Shown piece after piece: positions 8,530-18,020 of a stretch of 64,000 nt of DNA. Positions within the stretch are counted from its first letter, which is position 1. Each line of letters starts with the position of its first letter. Origin of the DNA: Enterobacter dykesii (GTDB lineage Bacteria > Pseudomonadota > Gammaproteobacteria > Enterobacterales > Enterobacteriaceae); the NCBI RefSeq assembly GCF_008364625.2, contig NZ_CP126604.1:2108001-2172000 (forward strand), written 5' to 3'. Under the pieces are notes generated by a model, which was not told the origin of the DNA, ran no database searches, and was given only the letters and a program-made list of their open reading frames with translations. The translations under genes and the position numbers were made by a program.

Positions 8530-8593
8530 TCTTCTTCCTCCGTTTTCAGGCGAAGAAGATTACGTCGGTAGACCCGTGAGAAAAATGCCATAA

Positions 8594-8623
8594 TGCAGGA
8601 AACACCTTTGCAGGAAATGCATT
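8594..8623. promoter_or_regulatory. direct repeat and palindrome in the LysR/ydcZ-like intergenic region
   Basis: TGCAGGAAA occurs twice, 15 bases apart (8594-8602 and 8609-8617), and is followed by the palindrome AATGCATT (8616-8623), just before the LysR start. The position suits autoregulation and control of the divergent transporter genes. It is a pattern call only. Confidence 0.3.
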
Positions 8624-8624
8624 A

Positions 8625-9557
8625 ATGTCAGATGCCGGAAGCATGAACCTTCGCTCACTGCTGCTGTTTATTGCCGTCTATGAAACGCAGAACTTTTCCG
8701 TCGTTGCGCGACGAGAGGGAATATCTGCCTCGCAGGTGTCGCGTATTGTTCATCAGCTTGAGGACGCGCTCGGCCAGCAGCTGTTCTATCGCAATACCCG
8801 GGCGGTGATCCCCACGGAAAGCGGGCATCTGTTTATCCGCTATGCCCGGGCGATGGTCGATAACTTCGAAGAGGCGCGTCGTGAGCTGGATGAACGTTCG
8901 ACCGAACCCTCCGGCACGGTCCGCATAAATGGGCCGGTATTTTTTGGACAGAGACACGTTGCGCCCGGACTGGCAGGTCTGGCCGAGCGTTATCCACGGT
9001 TAACCATTGAGCTGACGCTGACCGATGACTTTATCGACCCGCACCGGGATGCCGCCGATCTCATCTTCCGCATCGGCACGCTGACGGATTCGACGTTCCA
9101 CGCCCGTGTTTTTGGGCAGCAGCGCTACCACCTCGCCGCATCGCCCGAGTATCTGCGTCAACACGGCGTCCCGACCGATCCGGCCGAGCTGAGCCAGCAC
9201 AAATGTCTGGTCTATCGCGGTTCGTCCGGGCCTAACCGCTGGCTCGTGCGTCGCAAAGGGGAGACTTGGGTGCATTATCCGGTCGCGCCGCTGATGACGT
9301 CCAATAATGCGGAATCGCTGCTCATTGCCGCGCTGGGCGGGATGGGGATCGTCCTGTTTCCGGACTGGCTGATTGGCGACAGGCTGAAGCGGGGCGAGCT
9401 GGTTGCCCTTATGCCGGAAATGGCGTGCGCCATCAACACGGAGCAACTTTATATTGCGGCGATCTATCCTAACGCACGTCATCCGCCCCTGAACGTCAGG
9501 GCGGTGATTGATTATTACGTGGCGTTTTTCGGCACGCCGCTCTACTGGCAAACGTAA
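8625..9557 (+). CDS. LysR-family transcriptional regulator
   Basis: A 310-residue LysR protein. The N-terminal winged HTH reads 'NLRSLLLFIAVYETQNFSVVARREGISASQVSRIVHQLEDALGQQLFYRNTRAVIPTESG', and the periplasmic-binding-like effector domain starts at about residue 95. The profile is nearest to the CrgA/DsdA-type LysR group. Two starts are possible, 8625 (AGGA nine bases upstream) and 8643 (GGAAG five bases upstream, giving MNLRSLL); I keep the first. It is divergent from the two YdcZ-like transporter genes, which are its likely targets. Effector unknown. Confidence 0.85.
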   Translation: MSDAGSMNLRSLLLFIAVYETQNFSVVARREGISASQVSRIVHQLEDALGQQLFYRNTRAVIPTESGHLFIRYARAMVDNFEEARRELDERSTEPSGTVRINGPVFFGQRHVAPGLAGLAERYPRLTIELTLTDDFIDPHRDAADLIFRIGTLTDSTFHARVFGQQRYHLAASPEYLRQHGVPTDPAELSQHKCLVYRGSSGPNRWLVRRKGETWVHYPVAPLMTSNNAESLLIAALGGMGIVLFPDWLIGDRLKRGELVALMPEMACAINTEQLYIAAIYPNARHPPLNVRAVIDYYVAFFGTPLYWQT

Positions 9558-9562
9558 GGCAA

Positions 9563-10591
9563 TTACGCGCCGAGCTCCTTGCGGATAATCTCTGCGCCGG
9601 CGCTAAGCGCTTTCAGCTTGCCGTTAGCCACCTGACGTGAAAGCGGAGCCATGCCGCAGTTGGTTGACGGGTAAAGCTTGTCGGCATCGACGAACTGCAG
9701 CGCTTTACGCAGCGTATCGGCGACTTCCTCCGGCGTTTCAACGGCGTTGGTTGCCACATCAATCGCGCCGACCATCACCTTTTTACCGCGGATCAGCTCC
9801 AGCAGATCCATCGGTACGCGGGAGTTGTGGCACTCCAGTGAGATAATGTCGATATTAGAGGTCTGCAGCTTGGGGAAGGCCTCTTCATACTGGCGCCACT
9901 CTGAGCCGAGCGTCTTTTTCCAGTCGGTATTGGCCTTGATGCCGTAGCCGTAGCAGATGTGTACCGCGGTTTCGCACTTCAGCCCTTCAATGGCGCGCTC
10001 CAGCGCGGCGATACCCCAGTCGTTCACCTCGTCAAAAAAGACGTTAAATGCCGGTTCATCAAACTGGATAATATCCACGCCTGCGGCCTCTAACTCACGC
10101 GCTTCCTGATTGAGGATTTTGGCGAATTCCCAGGCCAGCTTTTCGCGGCTTTTATAGTGGGCGTCGTAAAGGGTGTCGATCATGGTCATCGGCCCAGGCA
10201 GGGCCCATTTGATCGGCTTGTCCGTGAGCTGACGCAGGTATTTCGCATCGTCCACGAATACCGGCTTCTGACGCGCAACGGCTGAAACCACGGTCGGCAC
10301 GCTGGCGTCGTAGCGGTTACGAATGCGCACCGTCTGGCGATTTTCAAAATCGACGCCGCTCAGGTGTTCAATAAAAGTGGTGACGAAGTGCTGGCGGGTC
10401 TGTTCTCCGTCGCTGACGATATCGATACCCGCGCGGATCTGCTCATCCAGGGACAGGCGCAGCGCGTCCTGTTTACCCGCCAGGAGTTCCTGATCCTGTA
10501 ATTTCCAGGGTGACCACAGGGTTTCAGGTTGTGCAAGCCAGGTCGGCTTAGGCAGGCTGCCAGCCGTAGAAGTCGGGAGCAATGTTTTCAT
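9563..10591 (-). CDS. mesD: MesD-type core methionine synthase (folate-independent)
   Basis: A 342-residue protein equivalent to the C-terminal catalytic half of MetE, without the N-terminal folate-binding half. All four zinc ligands of the MetE core are present: H211 and C213 in 'AVHICYGYG', E253 in 'ISLECHNSR' and C312 in 'STNCGMAPL'. The homocysteine-binding opening 'TSTAGSLPKP' is also present. The neighbour upstream is a DUF1852 (MesX) gene 23 bases away. MesD with MesX is a described methionine synthase that does not use methyl-tetrahydrofolate and whose methyl donor is unresolved. The product is methionine from homocysteine in the cytoplasm. Two MetR-like boxes lie upstream of the pair. 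Confidence 0.85.
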   Translation of the reverse strand: MKTLLPTSTAGSLPKPTWLAQPETLWSPWKLQDQELLAGKQDALRLSLDEQIRAGIDIVSDGEQTRQHFVTTFIEHLSGVDFENRQTVRIRNRYDASVPTVVSAVARQKPVFVDDAKYLRQLTDKPIKWALPGPMTMIDTLYDAHYKSREKLAWEFAKILNQEARELEAAGVDIIQFDEPAFNVFFDEVNDWGIAALERAIEGLKCETAVHICYGYGIKANTDWKKTLGSEWRQYEEAFPKLQTSNIDIISLECHNSRVPMDLLELIRGKKVMVGAIDVATNAVETPEEVADTLRKALQFVDADKLYPSTNCGMAPLSRQVANGKLKALSAGAEIIRKELGA

Positions 10592-10614
10592 AATAAAAGA
10601 CCTATTTTGATGAA

Positions 10615-11589
10615 TTAAAGCGTGTAGTTATCAGACCACTGCTCAAGAATGTGTTGGTAAGGCTTAATAAAGTACGCTTCGGTAAAGCGACCCTGTTCAA
10701 TCGCCAGTCGGCTACGCTCTTCCCGGTCATAAACAATTTTGGTTAAGGAGTGATCCTGCTGGTTCAGATCCGGTCGGTAGCACAGTCCCGCCGCCGAGTT
10801 TGCGTTATAAATTTCCGGGCGATAGATCTTCTGGAACGTCTCCATCGTGCTGATGGTGGCAATCAGCTCCAGATCGGTGTAGTCACTCAGCAAATCCCCG
10901 GTAAAGAAGAACGCGAAAGGCGCCACGCTGTTTTCCGGCATGAAATAGCGAACCTTCAGGCCCATCTTCGCGAAGTACTGTTCCGTAAGCGACTCGCCAT
11001 CCGGCTGATACTCAACGCCCAGCACAGGATGCTGGTTACCGGTGCGGCGGTAGGTGTCTTTGCTGGAGACGCTCAGGCAGATCACCGGACCCTTGCTGAA
11101 GTTCTCTTTGTATTCCGGCGAATTCACAAAGTGGCGGAAAATATTGCCGTGCAGTTCGCCAAACTTTTCCGGAATGCTGAAGTGCTGCTGGTTCTTGTTG
11201 TGTTCCAGCAGGCGCACGCTGAAATCATAATCCCGCACGTAAGACGAGAAGTTATTTCCGACGATGCCAGGGATACGCTGGTTATTTTTTTTGTCGACAA
11301 TCGTGGTTTGCAATATCTCAATGGCCGGGAACGGTTTTTCCGCGCCAATGTTCAAATCGACAGAGATGATTTCCAGCTCAACCGCGTAGCGATCGGCATT
11401 TGGGTTATCCCAGCGCGCCAGGGCGTTAAAGCGGTTGTTGATCATCACCAGCGTATTGCGCAGGTTTTCCTGTCGCTTTTCCCCGCGCGCCAGGTTGGCA
11501 AAGTTGGTGGTCGTACGCGTATTTTCTGACGGGTTGTAATTCTCATCGAAGCAACTGCGCTTAAGGGTATATGTGAAAGCTTTGCTCAT
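10615..11589 (-). CDS. mesX: MesX (DUF1852), partner of the MesD methionine synthase
   Basis: A 324-residue DUF1852 protein. The start at 11589 (MSKAFTYTLKRSCFDENY) is preferred over an in-frame ATG at 11613, because homologues begin near this point and an AGGA lies 12 bases ahead. The chain has the family's 'NFANLARGEKRQENLRNTLVMINNRFN' block (about residues 31-57) and 'VISVDLNIG'-type strands, and no classical cofactor motif. MesX is reported as required for MesD activity, possibly through an oxygen-dependent step. The gene leads a two-gene operon with mesD and has MetR-like sites upstream. The family assignment is strong; the biochemical role rests on published work in Acinetobacter. Confidence 0.82.
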   Translation of the reverse strand: MSKAFTYTLKRSCFDENYNPSENTRTTTNFANLARGEKRQENLRNTLVMINNRFNALARWDNPNADRYAVELEIISVDLNIGAEKPFPAIEILQTTIVDKKNNQRIPGIVGNNFSSYVRDYDFSVRLLEHNKNQQHFSIPEKFGELHGNIFRHFVNSPEYKENFSKGPVICLSVSSKDTYRRTGNQHPVLGVEYQPDGESLTEQYFAKMGLKVRYFMPENSVAPFAFFFTGDLLSDYTDLELIATISTMETFQKIYRPEIYNANSAAGLCYRPDLNQQDHSLTKIVYDREERSRLAIEQGRFTEAYFIKPYQHILEQWSDNYTL

Positions 11590-11633
11590 TGTGGTTATGC
11601 ATCCTAAGTTCATGTTGCTAAGAAGTTACCGAT

Positions 11634-11646
11634 GCATAATTTATGC
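11634..11646 (-). promoter_or_regulatory. candidate -10 region of mesXD within a perfect palindrome
   Basis: GCATAA-T-TTATGC is a perfect inverted repeat. Read on the minus strand it contains TAAATT (11643-11638), a reasonable -10. The -35 position (about 11661-11668) is poor (CCCCTG or TTCCCC), as expected of an activator-dependent promoter with activator sites immediately upstream. Confidence 0.4.
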
Positions 11647-11669
11647 CTTAGCCCGCGGCGCAGGGGAAG

Positions 11670-11703
11670 TGACTTAATTTCAATGCAACATGAGGGAAGT
11701 TCA
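11670..11703 (-). promoter_or_regulatory. two tandem MetR-like boxes upstream of mesXD
   Basis: Two sites each match the MetR consensus TGAA-N5-TTCA at seven of eight positions: TGAC-TTAAT-TTCA (11670-11682) and TGAG-GGAAG-TTCA (11691-11703). Their starts are 21 bases apart, two helical turns, and they lie directly upstream of the likely -35 of the mesXD promoter. This supports homocysteine/MetR activation of the methionine synthase pair. Confidence 0.6.
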
Positions 11704-11737
11704 TGAAGTGTAATGCTCGAGGTGTCGCTGCCTTCAT

Positions 11738-11813
11738 GCCGGGTGGCGCTGCGCTTACCCGGCCTACGGTTCAGCGTCGTTTGTAGGCCCGTGCAAGCAC
11801 AGCGCCGCCGGGC
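11738..11813. repeat. BIME: two REP units in opposite orientation
   Basis: The first unit has GCCGGGT/ACCCGGC arms at 11738-11763. The second, inverted, has GCCCG/CGGGC arms at 11787-11813. A short spacer containing CTACGGTTCAGCG separates them. It lies between the divergent mesX and yaiL promoters and explains most of the otherwise gene-free 352 bases (11590-11941), together with the MetR-like sites and the yaiL promoter. Confidence 0.75.
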
Positions 11814-11903
11814 GAAGCTCATAATATGTCTGTGATATGCACTTACCCTCGTCGTTAACAGGCTGCGGGGGAGAGGGATTTTTTATTTCCGTTCAATTCC
11901 CGC

Positions 11904-11909
11904 TATAAT
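11904..11909 (+). promoter_or_regulatory. -10 element of yaiL
   Basis: A perfect TATAAT lies 32 bases before the yaiL start. The -35 position 17 bases upstream is only TTTTAT, so the promoter call rests on the -10. Confidence 0.45.
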
Positions 11910-11941
11910 CCGCAAAATTTCCAACCGGTTTAGAAACAATC

Positions 11942-12481
11942 ATGACAAAACTCACCTTACAAGAGCAGATGCTGAAAGCGGGCCTCGTCAGCAGCAAGAA
12001 AGCGGCAAAAGTGCAGCGCACGGCAAAGAAATCACGCGTTCAGGCGCGGGAGGCCCGTGAAGCGGTAGAAGAGAACAAGAAGGCGCAGATCGAGCGCGAC
12101 AAGCTGCTGAGCGAACAGCAGAAGCAGGCCGTGCTGGCGAAAGAGTTTAAGGCACAGGTGAAGCAGCTGATTGAGATGAACCGCATCACCGTTTCAAGGG
12201 GCAACATCACCTTTAACTTCACCGACGGTAATCTGATCAAAAAAATCGACGTCGACAAGCAAACCCAGGCTCAGCTGATTAATGGCCGTCTGGCGATTGC
12301 CCGTCTGGTCATCAACGCCAGCGGCGACTGTGAATACGCGATTATTCCGGCGGTGGTGGCCGATAAAATTGCCCAGCGCGATGCCGACAGCATTGTGCTA
12401 AACAGCGCGCTCAGCCAGGAAGAGCAGGACGAAGACGATCCGTATGCGGACTTCAAAATCCCTGACGATTTGATGTGGTAA
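11942..12481 (+). CDS. yaiL: YaiL, DUF2058 nucleoprotein/polysome-associated protein
   Basis: A 179-residue protein, the same length as E. coli YaiL and nearly identical in sequence from memory: 'LTLQEQMLKAGLVSSKKAAKVQRTAKKSRVQAREA' at the N-terminus, a long charged helix (residues 25-80) that looks like a coiled coil, then a compact C-terminal domain ending 'DDPYADFKIPDDLMW'. The basic N-terminal half and acidic tail suggest nucleic acid or ribosome association. Its precise function is not known. It is convergent with the pseudouridine synthase, with seven bases between the stops. Confidence 0.92.
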   Translation: MTKLTLQEQMLKAGLVSSKKAAKVQRTAKKSRVQAREAREAVEENKKAQIERDKLLSEQQKQAVLAKEFKAQVKQLIEMNRITVSRGNITFNFTDGNLIKKIDVDKQTQAQLINGRLAIARLVINASGDCEYAIIPAVVADKIAQRDADSIVLNSALSQEEQDEDDPYADFKIPDDLMW

Positions 12482-12488
12482 ACCGCGT

Positions 12489-13175
12489 TCAGAACGGGGC
12501 GGCGTGACGGGCGTTAACCGGCTCTCCGCTCACGGGATGAATAAAATTCAACTCGCTGGCATGCAGCATCAGCCGGGGCGTTTCCTCAGCCCCTGGCGCT
12601 TCAAGACCGCCATACAGATCGCAGCCCAGAATTGGGTGCCCCAGCTGCTGACAGTGAATGCGCAGCTGGTGGGTTCGTCCGGTCTCCGGAGTAAGTTCCA
12701 CCCGCGTTAACGGCAGTCCCGTCTCCTGATAAAACCGTTCCACCACCCGATAGCGAGAGCGGGCGGGTTTTCCGCTGATGGGGCAGATTGACATCAGCGG
12801 GAACAGCGCCGGGTCTTTGGCAATCGGCGCGTCTATTATTCCCTCGTCATGTTCCACATGACCGCAAAGCAGGGCGCTGTAGACTTTCTCCACGCTGCGC
12901 TGGCTGAACTGCTGGCACAGCGCCGCGTTGATGGCCTTATTGCGCGCAACCACCATCAGCCCGGACGTGCCGAAATCCAGGCGGTGTACCAGCGTGCAGC
13001 CGGGGTACGTCTGGACCAGACGATAATGGACGGAATCAAGGTTTTGCGGATTTTTTCCCGAGAGGCTGAGCAGACCGGAGGGCTTATCGATCAGCAGCAG
13101 ATGTTCATCCTGCCAGAGGATCTGAATGTCGTCGTGACACGGTGGGGCTATAAAAGAATCAATAATCGCAGACAT
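12489..13175 (-). CDS. RluA-family pseudouridine synthase
   Basis: A 228-residue pseudouridine synthase. The catalytic signature 'HRLDFGTSGLMVVA' (catalytic Asp) is at about residues 64-77, the opening is 'LLLIDKPSGLLSLSGK', and the RluA-type late motif is 'ETGRTHQLRIHCQQLGHPILGC'. There is no S4 domain, so it resembles RluA rather than RluC/D. It differs from E. coli RluA through the chain ('SICPISGKPARSRYRV'), so it is probably an additional paralogue. It isomerises uridine in rRNA or tRNA; the target site cannot be read from the sequence. Confidence 0.85.
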   Translation of the reverse strand: MSAIIDSFIAPPCHDDIQILWQDEHLLLIDKPSGLLSLSGKNPQNLDSVHYRLVQTYPGCTLVHRLDFGTSGLMVVARNKAINAALCQQFSQRSVEKVYSALLCGHVEHDEGIIDAPIAKDPALFPLMSICPISGKPARSRYRVVERFYQETGLPLTRVELTPETGRTHQLRIHCQQLGHPILGCDLYGGLEAPGAEETPRLMLHASELNFIHPVSGEPVNARHAAPF

Positions 13176-13233
13176 CAGGCCGCCCGGCTGGAGAGTGGGA
13201 GCGGATGATAACGAAATGCGGGGAAAAGAAAAA

Positions 13234-13257
13234 CCCTCCCACCAGGCGGTGAGAGGG
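13234..13257 (-). terminator. intrinsic terminator of azoR
   Basis: Arms CCCTCCCACC (13234-13243) and GGTGAGAGGG (13248-13257) pair at nine of ten positions around the loop AGGC. On the minus strand a T-rich run (TTTTTCTTTTCC) follows. Confidence 0.8.
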
Positions 13258-13264
13258 CAAAATC

Positions 13265-14020
<756 letters not shown>

Positions 14021-14075
14021 CTATAGCAATCATTAAAAAGAGAATTTATCAGGGCGTGTAGTGCCCTTTAACGCT

Positions 14076-17000
14076 ATGACAGAACAACAAAAATTGACCT
14101 TCCCGATGCTCCTGCAACAGCTCGATTCTCTGATGCTGCGCGACAAACAGCGCTTCGCCCGTCGTCTGCACGGCGTTAAGAAGGTTAAAAATCCTGATGC
14201 TCAACAGGCCATTTACCAGGAGATGGCGAAAGAGATTGAACAGGCGGCAGGGAAAGTCTTGCTGCGCGAAGCCGCGCGCCCGGCGATTACCTACCCGGAA
14301 AACCTGCCCGTCAGCCAGAAAAAACAGGACATCCTTGAGGCCGTCCGCGACCACCAGGTGGTGATTGTGGCGGGGGAAACCGGTTCGGGGAAAACCACCC
14401 AGCTGCCGAAAATCTGTATGGAGCTGGGACGCGGCCTGAAAGGGCTGATTGGTCACACCCAGCCGCGTCGTCTGGCGGCGCGTACCGTGGCGAACCGTAT
14501 TGCCGAAGAGCTGCAGACGGAGCCGGGCGGCTGCATCGGCTACAAGGTGCGATTCAGCGACCACGTCAGCGATAACACCATGGTCAAGCTGATGACCGAC
14601 GGTATTCTGCTGGCGGAGATCCAGCAGGATCGCCTGCTGATGCAGTACGACACCATCATCATTGACGAAGCGCACGAGCGCAGCCTGAATATCGATTTCC
14701 TGCTCGGCTACCTGAAAGAGCTGCTGCCGCGTCGCCCGGATCTGAAAATCATCATCACCTCCGCGACCATCGACCCGGAGCGCTTCTCGAAGCATTTCAA
14801 CAATGCGCCGATTATCGAGGTGTCAGGACGCACGTATCCGGTTGAAGTGCGCTATCGCCCGATTCTGGAAGAGGCGGATGATACCGAGCGCGACCAGCTG
14901 CAGGCTATCTTCGACGCCGTTGACGAGCTGGGCAACGAAAGCGCGGGCGACATCCTGATCTTCATGAGCGGCGAGCGCGAAATCCGCGACACCGCCGATG
15001 CGCTCAGCAAGCGCGACCTGCGCCACACGGAGATCCTCCCGCTTTACGCGCGCCTGTCAAACAGCGAGCAGAACCGCGTGTTCCAGCCGCACGGCGGGCG
15101 CCGCATCGTCCTGGCGACTAACGTGGCGGAAACCTCGCTGACCGTACCGGGGATCAAATACGTGATCGACCCGGGCACGGCGCGCATCAGCCGCTACAGC
15201 TACCGCACGAAGGTTCAGCGGCTGCCGATTGAGCCGGTCTCTCAGGCTTCCGCAAACCAGCGTAAAGGCCGCTGCGGCCGCGTGTCGGAAGGGATCTGTA
15301 TTCGTCTCTATTCCGAAGACGATTTCCTGTCGCGCCCGGAATTCACCGATCCGGAAATTCTGCGCACCAACCTGGCGTCCGTTATCCTGCAGATGACCGC
15401 GCTGGGGCTAGGCGACATCGCGGCGTTCCCGTTCGTCGAAGCGCCGGACAAACGCAACATACAGGACGGCGTACGCCTGCTGGAAGAGCTCGGCGCAATT
15501 AGCACCGACGAGCAGGCGACGGTCTACAAGCTGACGCCGCTGGGCCGCCAGCTCAGCCAGCTGCCGGTGGATCCGCGTCTGGCCCGTATGGTGCTGGAAG
15601 CGCAGAAGCACGGCTGCGTGCGCGAAGCGATGATCATTACCTCGGCGCTCTCCATTCAGGACCCGCGCGAGCGTCCGATGGACAAGCAGCAGGCGTCTGA
15701 CGAAAAGCACCGTCGCTTCCACGACAAAGAGTCCGACTTCCTCGCCTTCGTGAACCTGTGGAACTATCTCGGCGAGCAGCAGAAAGCGCTCTCCTCGAAC
15801 CAGTTCCGACGCCAGTGCCGCGTGGATTTCCTCAACTACCTGCGCGTGCGCGAGTGGCAGGATATCTACACCCAGCTGCGCCAGGTGGTGAAAGAGCTGG
15901 GCATTCCGGTGAACAGCGAGCCGGCGGAGTATCGCGAAATCCATATCGCGCTGCTGACCGGCCTGCTGTCCCACATTGGGATGAAGGACGCCGAGAAGCA
16001 GGAGTATACCGGCGCGCGCAACGCCCGTTTCTCCATCTTCCCCGGTTCCGGCCTGTTCAAGAAGCCGCCGAAATGGACCATGGTCGCCGAGCTGGTTGAA
16101 ACCAGCCGCCTGTGGGGGCGCATTGCCGCGCGTATCGATCCGGAATGGGTGGAGCCGGTGGCGCAGCATCTGCTTAAGCGCTCGTACAGTGAACCGCACT
16201 GGGAGCGCGCGCAGGGTGCGGTGATGGCGACCGAGAAGGTGACCGTTTACGGCCTGCCGGTGGTTGCCGCGCGGAAGGTCAACTACAGCCAGATTGACCC
16301 GGCGCTCAGCCGCGAGCTGTTTATCCGCCACGCGCTGGTGGAGGGAGACTGGCAGACGCGCCACGCCTTCTTCCGTGAAAACCTGAAGCTGCGCGCCGAA
16401 GTGGAAGAGCTGGAGCATAAATCGCGGCGCCGCGACATTCTGGTGGACGATGAGGCGCTGTTTGAGTTTTACGACCAGCGCATTAGCCATGATGTGATTT
16501 CCGCCCGCCATTTCGACAGCTGGTGGAAGAAGGCCAGCAAAGAGACGCCGGACCTGCTCAACTTCGAAAAAAGCATGCTGATTAAAGAGGGCGCGGAGTC
16601 GGTCAGCAAGCTCGACTACCCGAACTTCTGGCATCAGGGCAACCTCAAGCTGCGTCTGACCTATCAGTTTGAGCCAGGGGCCGACGCCGACGGCGTGACC
16701 GTCCACATTCCGCTGCCGCTGTTAAACCAGGTCGATGAAGGCGGGTTTGAATGGCAAATTCCCGGCCTGCGCCGCGAGCTGGTGATTGCGCTGATCAAAT
16801 CCCTGCCGAAACCGGTGCGCCGTAACTTTGTTCCCGCGCCGAACTATGCGGAAGCCCTTTTAGGCCGCGTCACGCCGCTGGAGCTGCCGCTGCTGGACGC
16901 GCTCGAGCGTGAATTCCGACGCATGACCGGCACCACCATCGACCGTGAAGACTGGAACTGGGATCAGGTGCCCGATCATCTGAAAATAAGCTTCCGCGTG

Positions 17001-17978
17001 GTGGACGATAAAAATAAAAAGCTGCTGGAAGGGCGCTCCCTGAGCGAGCTGAAAGAGGCGCTCAAAGGCAAAGTTCAGGAGACGCTGTCTGCGGTGGCCG
17101 ATGACGGTATCGAGCAGAGCGGGCTGCATATCTGGAGCTTTGGTCAGCTTCCGGAAAGCTACGAACAGAAGCGCGGTAACTATAAGGTCAAAGCCTGGCC
17201 GGCGCTGGTGGACGAGCGCGACAGCGTGGCGATCAAACTGTTTGATAATCCGCAGGAACAGCAGCAGATGATGTGGCGCGGGCTGCGTCGCCTGCTGCTG
17301 CTCAACATCCCGTCGCCGATCAAGTATCTGCACGAGAAGCTGCCTAACAAAGCCAAGCTCGGGCTGTACTTCAACCCGTACGGCAAGGTGCTGGATCTGA
17401 TTGACGACTGCATCTCCTGCGGCGTGGACAAGCTAATCCACGAGGCGGGCGGTCCGGTCTGGACGGAAGAGGGCTTTGCTCAGCTTCATGAAAAGGTGCG
17501 CGCGGAGCTGAACGATACCGTGGTGGAAATAGCGAAACAGGTCGAGCAGATCCTCACCGCCGTGTTTAATATCAACAAGCGCCTGAAGGGGCGCGTGGAT
17601 ATGACCATGGCGCTGGGGCTCTCGGACGTGAAGGCGCAGATGGCGGGGCTGGTCTATCGCGGTTTTGTCACCGGCAACGGCTTCAACCGTCTCGGCGATA
17701 CGCTGCGTTATCTACAGGCGATTGAAAAACGTCTGGAAAAAATGGCTATCGACCCGCACCGCGATCGCGCGCAGATGCTGAAAGTGGAGAGCCTGCAGCA
17801 GGCGTGGCAGCAGTGGCTCAACAAGCTGCCGCCGGCGCGCCGCGACGATGAAGACGTGCAGGCGATCCGCTGGATGATCGAGGAGCTGCGCGTCAGCTTC
17901 TTTGCCCAGCAGCTCGGTACGCCGTATCCGATTTCGGATAAGCGTATCCTGCAGGCGATGGAGCAGATTTCCGCTTAA
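14076..17978 (+). CDS. hrpA: HrpA, ATP-dependent RNA helicase
   Basis: A 1300-residue DEAH-box helicase, exactly the E. coli HrpA length. Walker A GETGSGKTT is at residues 100-108, DEAH at 197-200, 'SATI' next, the helicase C motifs 'NVAETSLTVPG' and 'QRKGRCGR', then the HA2/OB region and the long HrpA-specific C-terminal domain. HrpA is described as rescuing stalled or collided ribosomes and as processing fimbrial mRNA. The start is MTEQQKLT at 14076; an upstream GTG at 14061 in the same frame is less likely. The long stretch without insertions and the near identity to E. coli make this the most certain gene of the window. Confidence 0.97.
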   Translation: MTEQQKLTFPMLLQQLDSLMLRDKQRFARRLHGVKKVKNPDAQQAIYQEMAKEIEQAAGKVLLREAARPAITYPENLPVSQKKQDILEAVRDHQVVIVAGETGSGKTTQLPKICMELGRGLKGLIGHTQPRRLAARTVANRIAEELQTEPGGCIGYKVRFSDHVSDNTMVKLMTDGILLAEIQQDRLLMQYDTIIIDEAHERSLNIDFLLGYLKELLPRRPDLKIIITSATIDPERFSKHFNNAPIIEVSGRTYPVEVRYRPILEEADDTERDQLQAIFDAVDELGNESAGDILIFMSGEREIRDTADALSKRDLRHTEILPLYARLSNSEQNRVFQPHGGRRIVLATNVAETSLTVPGIKYVIDPGTARISRYSYRTKVQRLPIEPVSQASANQRKGRCGRVSEGICIRLYSEDDFLSRPEFTDPEILRTNLASVILQMTALGLGDIAAFPFVEAPDKRNIQDGVRLLEELGAISTDEQATVYKLTPLGRQLSQLPVDPRLARMVLEAQKHGCVREAMIITSALSIQDPRERPMDKQQASDEKHRRFHDKESDFLAFVNLWNYLGEQQKALSSNQFRRQCRVDFLNYLRVREWQDIYTQLRQVVKELGIPVNSEPAEYREIHIALLTGLLSHIGMKDAEKQEYTGARNARFSIFPGSGLFKKPPKWTMVAELVETSRLWGRIAARIDPEWVEPVAQHLLKRSYSEPHWERAQGAVMATEKVTVYGLPVVAARKVNYSQIDPALSRELFIRHALVEGDWQTRHAFFRENLKLRAEVEELEHKSRRRDILVDDEALFEFYDQRISHDVISARHFDSWWKKASKETPDLLNFEKSMLIKEGAESVSKLDYPNFWHQGNLKLRLTYQFEPGADADGVTVHIPLPLLNQVDEGGFEWQIPGLRRELVIALIKSLPKPVRRNFVPAPNYAEALLGRVTPLELPLLDALEREFRRMTGTTIDREDWNWDQVPDHLKISFRVVDDKNKKLLEGRSLSELKEALKGKVQETLSAVADDGIEQSGLHIWSFGQLPESYEQKRGNYKVKAWPALVDERDSVAIKLFDNPQEQQQMMWRGLRRLLLLNIPSPIKYLHEKLPNKAKLGLYFNPYGKVLDLIDDCISCGVDKLIHEAGGPVWTEEGFAQLHEKVRAELNDTVVEIAKQVEQILTAVFNINKRLKGRVDMTMALGLSDVKAQMAGLVYRGFVTGNGFNRLGDTLRYLQAIEKRLEKMAIDPHRDRAQMLKVESLQQAWQQWLNKLPPARRDDEDVQAIRWMIEELRVSFFAQQLGTPYPISDKRILQAMEQISA

Positions 17979-17991
17979 AACCCGGTTTTCT

Positions 17992-18012
17992 CCCTCTCCC
18001 TGTGGGAGAGGG
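17992..18012. repeat. short palindromic repeat, copy 1
   Basis: CCCTCTCCC-TGT-GGGAGAGGG, a nine-base perfect stem. It lies just after hrpA and before the end of the O-methyltransferase gene, preceded by a T-run. An identical core occurs at 18704-18724, and a related element at 63675-63710. It may also end hrpA transcription. Confidence 0.7.
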
Positions 18013-18020
18013 TATCATTT

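Noticed and set aside
14061-14075. Upstream GTG start for hrpA
   Set aside because: MTEQQKLT at 14076 gives exactly the E. coli HrpA length; the extension has no homologous sequence.
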